Positions 60,474 through 64,000 of a stretch of DNA of 64,000 nt are shown here, one piece after another (the first letter of the stretch is position 1; every line of letters starts with the position of its first letter). Both the position numbers and the translations under genes were made by a program. The DNA is taken from the NCBI RefSeq assembly GCF_040645615.1, contig NZ_JBEYYO010000004.1, positions 186,001 to 250,000 on the forward strand, given 5' to 3'. The notes beneath the pieces were generated by a model. It ran no database searches, was not told where the DNA came from, and worked only from the letters and a program-made list of their open reading frames with translations. This stretch comes from Glycomyces sp040645615. GTDB taxonomy: Bacteria; Actinomycetota; Actinomycetes; Mycobacteriales; Micromonosporaceae.

Positions 60474-61309
60474 CGCTGCCGCTCGCCATCGCACTCGGTG
60501 CCGTCTTCGGTCTCAGCCTCACCGGCATCTGGGCCGCACTGCGCCCGACTCGCCCCGCGCTCGCCGTCGCTCTCGAACATCTCGAGAGCGCCGAAGCACT
60601 CGCGCCTGCTGGCCTATCGGTCACGGCAGCGCGATTTGGGGTGCCCTCGGCGCGTGTCCGCACCGACCTGGTCGTCATCAGCGTCACTGAGTCCACCTAC
60701 CTGCGCCGCCTCGCGATCGTGGTGATCGCCCCGTTCGGGTTGGCCGCGGTGCTCATCGCGCTCGGGGTCTCGCCGGTGCTGACCCTGATCGGCGCAGGCG
60801 GCTCCGCGTTCCTCGCAGGGAGCCTCGTGGGCGCGGCGATCCGGTCAGCGGCGAACGACCAACGCCGCCGCTACCTGCGGGCCCTCGCAACCTACCTGCA
60901 CTTGTGCGCGTTGAACCTCACTGGCGGGGCCGGCGTCGAATCCGCGCTTCACTCTGCCGCCGCCGCCGGACGAGGCCGGGAGTTCGCGGCCATCCGCACC
61001 GCCCTCGACCGCGCCGTTATCTTGCACCAGACCCCCTGGGAAGCGCTCGGCGCACTTGGCAGGCGCATCGGCGTCCCCGCCTACCAGCAGCTAGCTGCGA
61101 CCACCGGTCTCGCCGGGACCGAAGGGGCGCGCATCCGCAAAAGCCTGACCGACCGCTCCAGAGCCCTGCGCACCGCCCGCAAGGCCGACGACGAAGCCCT
61201 GCAAAACACCCGAACCGAGCAGATGAGTCTACCTTCGGTTTTGACCGCGCTCGGCTTCATCATCCTCATCGTCTACGCCGCCATCGCCAACGTTCTCGGT
61301 GGCCTATAG
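60470..61309 (+). CDS. tadC: TadC-like pilus platform protein
   Basis: This 279-aa protein starts at ATG 60470 (4-nt overlap). T2SSF-type layout: N-terminal hydrophobic helix, paired helices near 90-125, cytoplasmic core (LHLCALNLTGGAGVESALHS; ALGRRIGVPAYQQLAATTGL) and a C-terminal helix (VLTALGFIILIVYAAIANVL). Partner of TadB. Confidence 0.9.
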   Translation: MTLPLAIALGAVFGLSLTGIWAALRPTRPALAVALEHLESAEALAPAGLSVTAARFGVPSARVRTDLVVISVTESTYLRRLAIVVIAPFGLAAVLIALGVSPVLTLIGAGGSAFLAGSLVGAAIRSAANDQRRRYLRALATYLHLCALNLTGGAGVESALHSAAAAGRGREFAAIRTALDRAVILHQTPWEALGALGRRIGVPAYQQLAATTGLAGTEGARIRKSLTDRSRALRTARKADDEALQNTRTEQMSLPSVLTALGFIILIVYAAIANVLGGL

Positions 61310-61341
61310 CGACGCAACAGTTCTGAAACGGGGGTTTCGAC

Positions 61342-61530
61342 ATGAATACACATTGGACATTCGCGCTGCTGCAAGTGCGCGCCTGGATCGCGGAGATCCG
61401 ATCGGCACCGGCACGCGGGGGCATGCCCGACGAGGTCGGCTACACCGCGGCCATGGTTGTCGGCGCGCTTGCCGCCGCGGCCATCATCACCGGTGCCGTC
61501 CTCGCCGCCGCCGGGGCTATCTCGTTTTGA
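61342..61530 (+). CDS. Flp-like type IVb pilin
   Basis: This 62-aa protein starts at ATG 61342 behind AACGGGGG. A charged leader ends in RG/GMPDEVGYT: cleavage between the glycines gives Glu at +5 (G/xxxxE), the rule for type IVb prepilins, with a nearby Tyr as in Flp pilins. One hydrophobic helix follows (AAMVVGALAAAAIITGAVLA). It is the likely main pilin; the prepilin peptidase at 30234-30920 is the only candidate processing enzyme in the window. Confidence 0.8.
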   Translation: MNTHWTFALLQVRAWIAEIRSAPARGGMPDEVGYTAAMVVGALAAAAIITGAVLAAAGAISF

Positions 61531-61545
61531 GCTGGCGGTGCCGCA

Positions 61546-61959
61546 ATGGAGACCACACCGCTGTGGGAACGACACCGTCATCGCCGTGATCGCGGCTCGG
61601 CCACCATCCAGGGCGTCATCGCCGCCTCGGTGATGATGCTGCTGGTCTTGGCCGTCATACAGATGAGCATCTGGGCGCACGCCCATCACGTTGCCGCCGC
61701 AGCCGCTCAGACCGCTCTGGCGACCGGCCGCGCCGAGGACGGCTCCGCAGCAGCCGCTTCCGGCGAAGGCGCCGCATCGCTGGGCCGCAACGCCGGAGGC
61801 TCACTCACCATCGCCGCCGTCAGCGTCGACCAAGGTGCGGAGACGGTCACCGTCACCGTCACCGGCGAGGCCCCTTCCTTGATTCCCGGCCTCGAATGGC
61901 CCGTCGAAGCCACCGCGACCGGACCGCGCGAACGTTTCGTCCCCGCAGGAGGTGAGTGA
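61546..61959 (+). CDS. TadE-like pseudopilin
   Basis: This 137-aa protein starts at ATG 61546. A basic leader (RHRHRRDRG) is followed by SATIQGVIAASVMMLLVLAV, a TadE-type N-terminal helix with Gln replacing the usual Glu. The remainder is an Ala/Thr-rich beta domain. TadE-like proteins are minor pilins. It overlaps the next gene by 8 nt if that gene starts at 61952. Confidence 0.75.
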   Translation: METTPLWERHRHRRDRGSATIQGVIAASVMMLLVLAVIQMSIWAHAHHVAAAAAQTALATGRAEDGSAAAASGEGAASLGRNAGGSLTIAAVSVDQGAETVTVTVTGEAPSLIPGLEWPVEATATGPRERFVPAGGE

Positions 61960-62413
61960 CATGATCGCCTATGATCCGCACTTGCTACGACCGGGCATCG
62001 CCGCTGGCCTGGGCCAGCGCGGACTGCCGCGCCAAGCGGGGTCGGCCATGCTCCAAGCCGTCATCATGACCCCGGTCCTGGTGTTGGTGATGATGCTCGC
62101 GTTCGGCGGCGGCAAACTCGCTCTGGCCCAGATCGACATCGACGGTGCCGCGCATGCCGCCGCTCGCGCCGCGACCATCGAGCGGAGCATGGGCGAGGCT
62201 GCGGCTGCCGCCCAGGCGGCAGCGGCCGTGGGCACCGCCGCCCACTGTTCAGGGGTCTCGATCGGTATCAGCGGCGACCTCACCCCCGGCGGAGTCATCA
62301 CCGCCACGCTCACCTGCACCGTCACCGGAACCGGAATCGGGGCCCTGGACGGGCGCACCCTCACGGCCGAAGCGTCCTCGCCTGTAGACCAATGGCGAGG
62401 TGAAGCGCCGTGA
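61952..62413 (+). CDS. TadE/TadG-like pseudopilin
   Basis: The frame is 153 aa from GTG 61952; ATG 61961 is equally plausible. Leader RQAG then SAMLQAVIMTPVLVLVMMLA, followed by an Ala-rich helix (IDGAAHAAARAATIERSMGE) and a beta C-terminus with a cysteine pair (about residues 95 and 118). This is a second minor-pilin candidate, overlapping the next gene by 4 nt. Confidence 0.72.
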   Translation: MSDMIAYDPHLLRPGIAAGLGQRGLPRQAGSAMLQAVIMTPVLVLVMMLAFGGGKLALAQIDIDGAAHAAARAATIERSMGEAAAAAQAAAAVGTAAHCSGVSIGISGDLTPGGVITATLTCTVTGTGIGALDGRTLTAEASSPVDQWRGEAP

Positions 62414-62907
62414 CGAGCGTGTATCTGCACTATGAACGAGTCCCCTACCTGTGGCACGGCAAGCAGCGCCGTGATCAGGGGTTCGCGACGCCGTTCGCGA
62501 TGGCCTTGCTCATAGCGCTCATCGCCGCCGTGGGGCTGTCAATCGACGGCGGCGGCGCGGCAGCGGCGAAAGCTCGCGTCGCCACCGCGGCGGCCGAGTC
62601 CGCTCGGGCCGGAGCGGATGCGATCGACATCGTCTACTTCCGCCAGTCCGGAATCGTCCGCCTCGACCCGCCCGAGGCCGAAGCCGCCGCCAGCGCCTGG
62701 CTCGCCGCCACCGGCATGGACGGCACCGTATCCGCTACCCAGGCTGAGGTCACGGTCACCGCCGAGACGACCTATGACACCCAGATCCTCTCGGCCGTCG
62801 GGTTCGGCGCCTTCACCGTCACAGCGACATCCACTGCCGAGCCGGACCAAGGCGATACACCTGCCGCGCTTGACGACCCGGCCGTGCAGGGAGGGCACGG
62901 GCCATGA
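62410..62907 (+). CDS. TadG-like pilus assembly protein
   Basis: This 165-aa protein starts at GTG 62410. RDQGFATPFAMALLIALIAA forms the N-terminal helix typical of actinobacterial Tad-associated Rv3654c-like/TadG proteins, followed by ARVATAAAESARAGADAIDI and a beta-rich domain (EVTVTAETTYDTQILSAVGF). It overlaps the LysM gene by 4 nt (ATGA). Confidence 0.75.
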   Translation: MTSVYLHYERVPYLWHGKQRRDQGFATPFAMALLIALIAAVGLSIDGGGAAAAKARVATAAAESARAGADAIDIVYFRQSGIVRLDPPEAEAAASAWLAATGMDGTVSATQAEVTVTAETTYDTQILSAVGFGAFTVTATSTAEPDQGDTPAALDDPAVQGGHGP

Positions 62908-64000
62908 CCAGAATCATCACCGATAGGCATCGCAGCGACCTGAACACGCCAGTGCGGTTGCCGTCGCTGGCCGCCCGCATGGTGGCAGGGATCATCGCCG
63001 GCCTCGGGCTATGTGCACTGCTTGTCGGCGTCCCGTTCCTGTTCCTAGCTGCATTCGGATGGCCGCCGCCTCTCCCCAGCGAGTCGGCTTGGACGTACCC
63101 GCACCTGTTCGCCACCGAGTTCCTCATCAGCGCCCTCGCCCTAGCCGCATGGAGCACCTGGGCGTGGCTGGCCGTCATCATGCTGCGCGAAGCCGTGCAC
63201 GCCCTGCGCTGGGGCATCAACCCTGATCATCTGCGCGACGCAGCCAGCCCAGTGCGGTGGCTCGCCGGAGCCCTCATCGGGGCCGTCGCCGCCCTCTGGC
63301 CCGCAACATCCCATGCGGCGACCGCGCCAGCGGAGTCACCGGTCAGTCTCGAACTCGATGACTCCGACCTGGTCGCGGACAACCGCACCCGGCCCGTCGT
63401 CTGGCGCACCGACGCCACCACAGCCACACTGAACGCCGACACCGCCCAAGCCGTCGCATCCGAACCCAGGATTGACCCGGCGACGGGCCTGCGCGTGGTG
63501 ACGGTCGGGCCTGAGAACCCAACGCTGTGGGATATTGCCGCGAAGTACCTCGGCGACGGTAGCCGCTACATGGAGATCTTCGACCTCAACCAGGGCCGCG
63601 ACCTCGGCGGCGGCGATCGGCTTACCCAGCCGTGGGTCGTCCTTGACGGGTGGGAACTGCTCATCCCCGACACCGAAGCCGCGCTGCCAATCGACCAAGC
63701 GACCGGCCTGCGCGTGGTGACCGTAGGACCGCAGAACCCGACGTTGTGGGATATAGCAGAGAAATACCTCGGCGACCCGATGCGATACATGGAGATCTTC
63801 GAGCTGAACAAGGACCGCGACTTCCCCGGCGGCCCCTTCGACGATCCCGACGAGGTTCAAGACGGCTGGCAGCTCCTCATCCCCAACGTCAACGCCAAGG
63901 AAGACTCCGCAGAGGATGCCACGCCGCCCGCCGCCCCGGATGGCGAAGGCGAGATCGTTGCACCGCCGACGATCGACCCCGTCGAGCCTGACGAAGACGA
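62904..64000 (+). CDS. Membrane LysM protein, 3' end outside window
   Basis: It starts at ATG 62904 (overlap with the previous stop), and 365 codons are visible. Three hydrophobic segments (about residues 24-50, 68-95, 112-132) precede an extracytoplasmic part with two LysM-like repeats: TLWDIAAKYLGDGSRYMEIF and TLWDIAEKYLGDPMRYMEIF, each followed by W-x-L-L-I-P. The repeats are about 75 residues apart and very similar, so a recent duplication is likely. Similar multi-domain proteins (sometimes with a C-terminal BTAD or Tad-associated domain) close actinobacterial Tad operons. It should anchor or regulate at the peptidoglycan. Confidence 0.85.
   Translation, partial: MTRIITDRHRSDLNTPVRLPSLAARMVAGIIAGLGLCALLVGVPFLFLAAFGWPPPLPSESAWTYPHLFATEFLISALALAAWSTWAWLAVIMLREAVHALRWGINPDHLRDAASPVRWLAGALIGAVAALWPATSHAATAPAESPVSLELDDSDLVADNRTRPVVWRTDATTATLNADTAQAVASEPRIDPATGLRVVTVGPENPTLWDIAAKYLGDGSRYMEIFDLNQGRDLGGGDRLTQPWVVLDGWELLIPDTEAALPIDQATGLRVVTVGPQNPTLWDIAEKYLGDPMRYMEIFELNKDRDFPGGPFDDPDEVQDGWQLLIPNVNAKEDSAEDATPPAAPDGEGEIVAPPTIDPVEPDED

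Noticed and set aside
1..64000. tRNA, rRNA, riboswitch or attachment-site signatures
   Set aside because: No convincing cloverleaf, rRNA segment or known riboswitch motif was seen by reading; an att site cannot be assigned without an integrase or a tRNA target in the window.

Overview
The window is GC-rich, densely packed actinomycete DNA. It carries WXG100-like proteins, a Scr1-type XRE regulator paired with DUF397, an Lsr2 remnant, a replication-relaxation protein and a tgmABC graspetide cluster. All are typical of the Actinomycetes; a Glycomyces/Stackebrandtia-like host is possible, but the genus cannot be fixed from this sequence. The content looks like a large conjugative element (integrative element or plasmid) with accessory islands. 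No integrase, partition system or tRNA was recognised inside the window.

Layout. 1-1.9 kb: end of a type VII-secretion-like operon (YbaB-like, WXG100-like and two hypothetical genes). 2-4.4 kb: minus-strand small genes plus the Scr1-type regulator/DUF397 pair, bracketed by two related hairpins that share a 25-bp direct repeat. 4.6-8.8 kb: an ASCH-domain protein, a 603-aa restriction-endonuclease-like protein and a possible sigma/HTH-like protein, all on the minus strand. 9.3-18.4 kb: a seven-gene conjugative type IV secretion operon (pilin-like, VirB6-like, VirB3/PrgI-like, VirB4-like ATPase, lysozyme/M23 hydrolase, VirD4/TraG-like coupling protein, replication-relaxation protein), most genes overlapping by 4 nt. 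Iteron-like repeats follow directly. 18.8-30.1 kb: mostly unknown accessory genes, many behind a GAAAGGA ribosome-binding site and followed by a strong hairpin. Four of them share one undescribed domain (GEG...GRWG[TS]V). 30.2-30.9 kb: a prepilin peptidase. 31-32.3 kb: debris of an Lsr2 gene and an IS5-family element. 32.6-34.9 kb: an AT-richer membrane NACHT NTPase. 34.9-36.9 kb: a 5-formyltetrahydrofolate cyclo-ligase-like gene and an XRE/TPR regulator. 37-42.1 kb: six small unknown genes leading into tgmA (precursor), tgmB (ATP-grasp ligase) and tgmC (PIMT-like methyltransferase). 42.2-44 kb: a transposon graveyard in which a decayed IS1182-like element splits a decayed IS5/DDE_Tnp_4 element. 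44-51.2 kb: DUF2975/HTH pair, ABC exporter parts (ATPase, HlyD-like adaptor, MacB-like permease), a secreted I36-inhibitor-like protein and two paralogous lipoproteins. 51.3-55.2 kb: regulator pseudogene, membrane pentapeptide-repeat protein, IclR-like regulator. 55.4-64 kb: a Tad/Flp pilus operon (lipoprotein, secreted protein, CpaB-like, CpaE-like, CpaF/TadA, TadB, TadC, Flp-like pilin, TadE/TadG-like pseudopilins) running into a LysM protein cut by the window end.

How it fits together. The T4SS and the Tad pilus may both serve mating. The isolated prepilin peptidase at 30.2 kb is the obvious processing enzyme for the pilin at 61.3 kb, whose G/GMPDE site matches type IVb prepilins. The graspetide cluster is expected to make a macrocyclic, methylated or aspartimide-bearing peptide. 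It sits behind an XRE regulator, with a three-copy, 11-nt-phased repeat between them. The nuclease-like and NACHT genes look like defence or toxin cargo.
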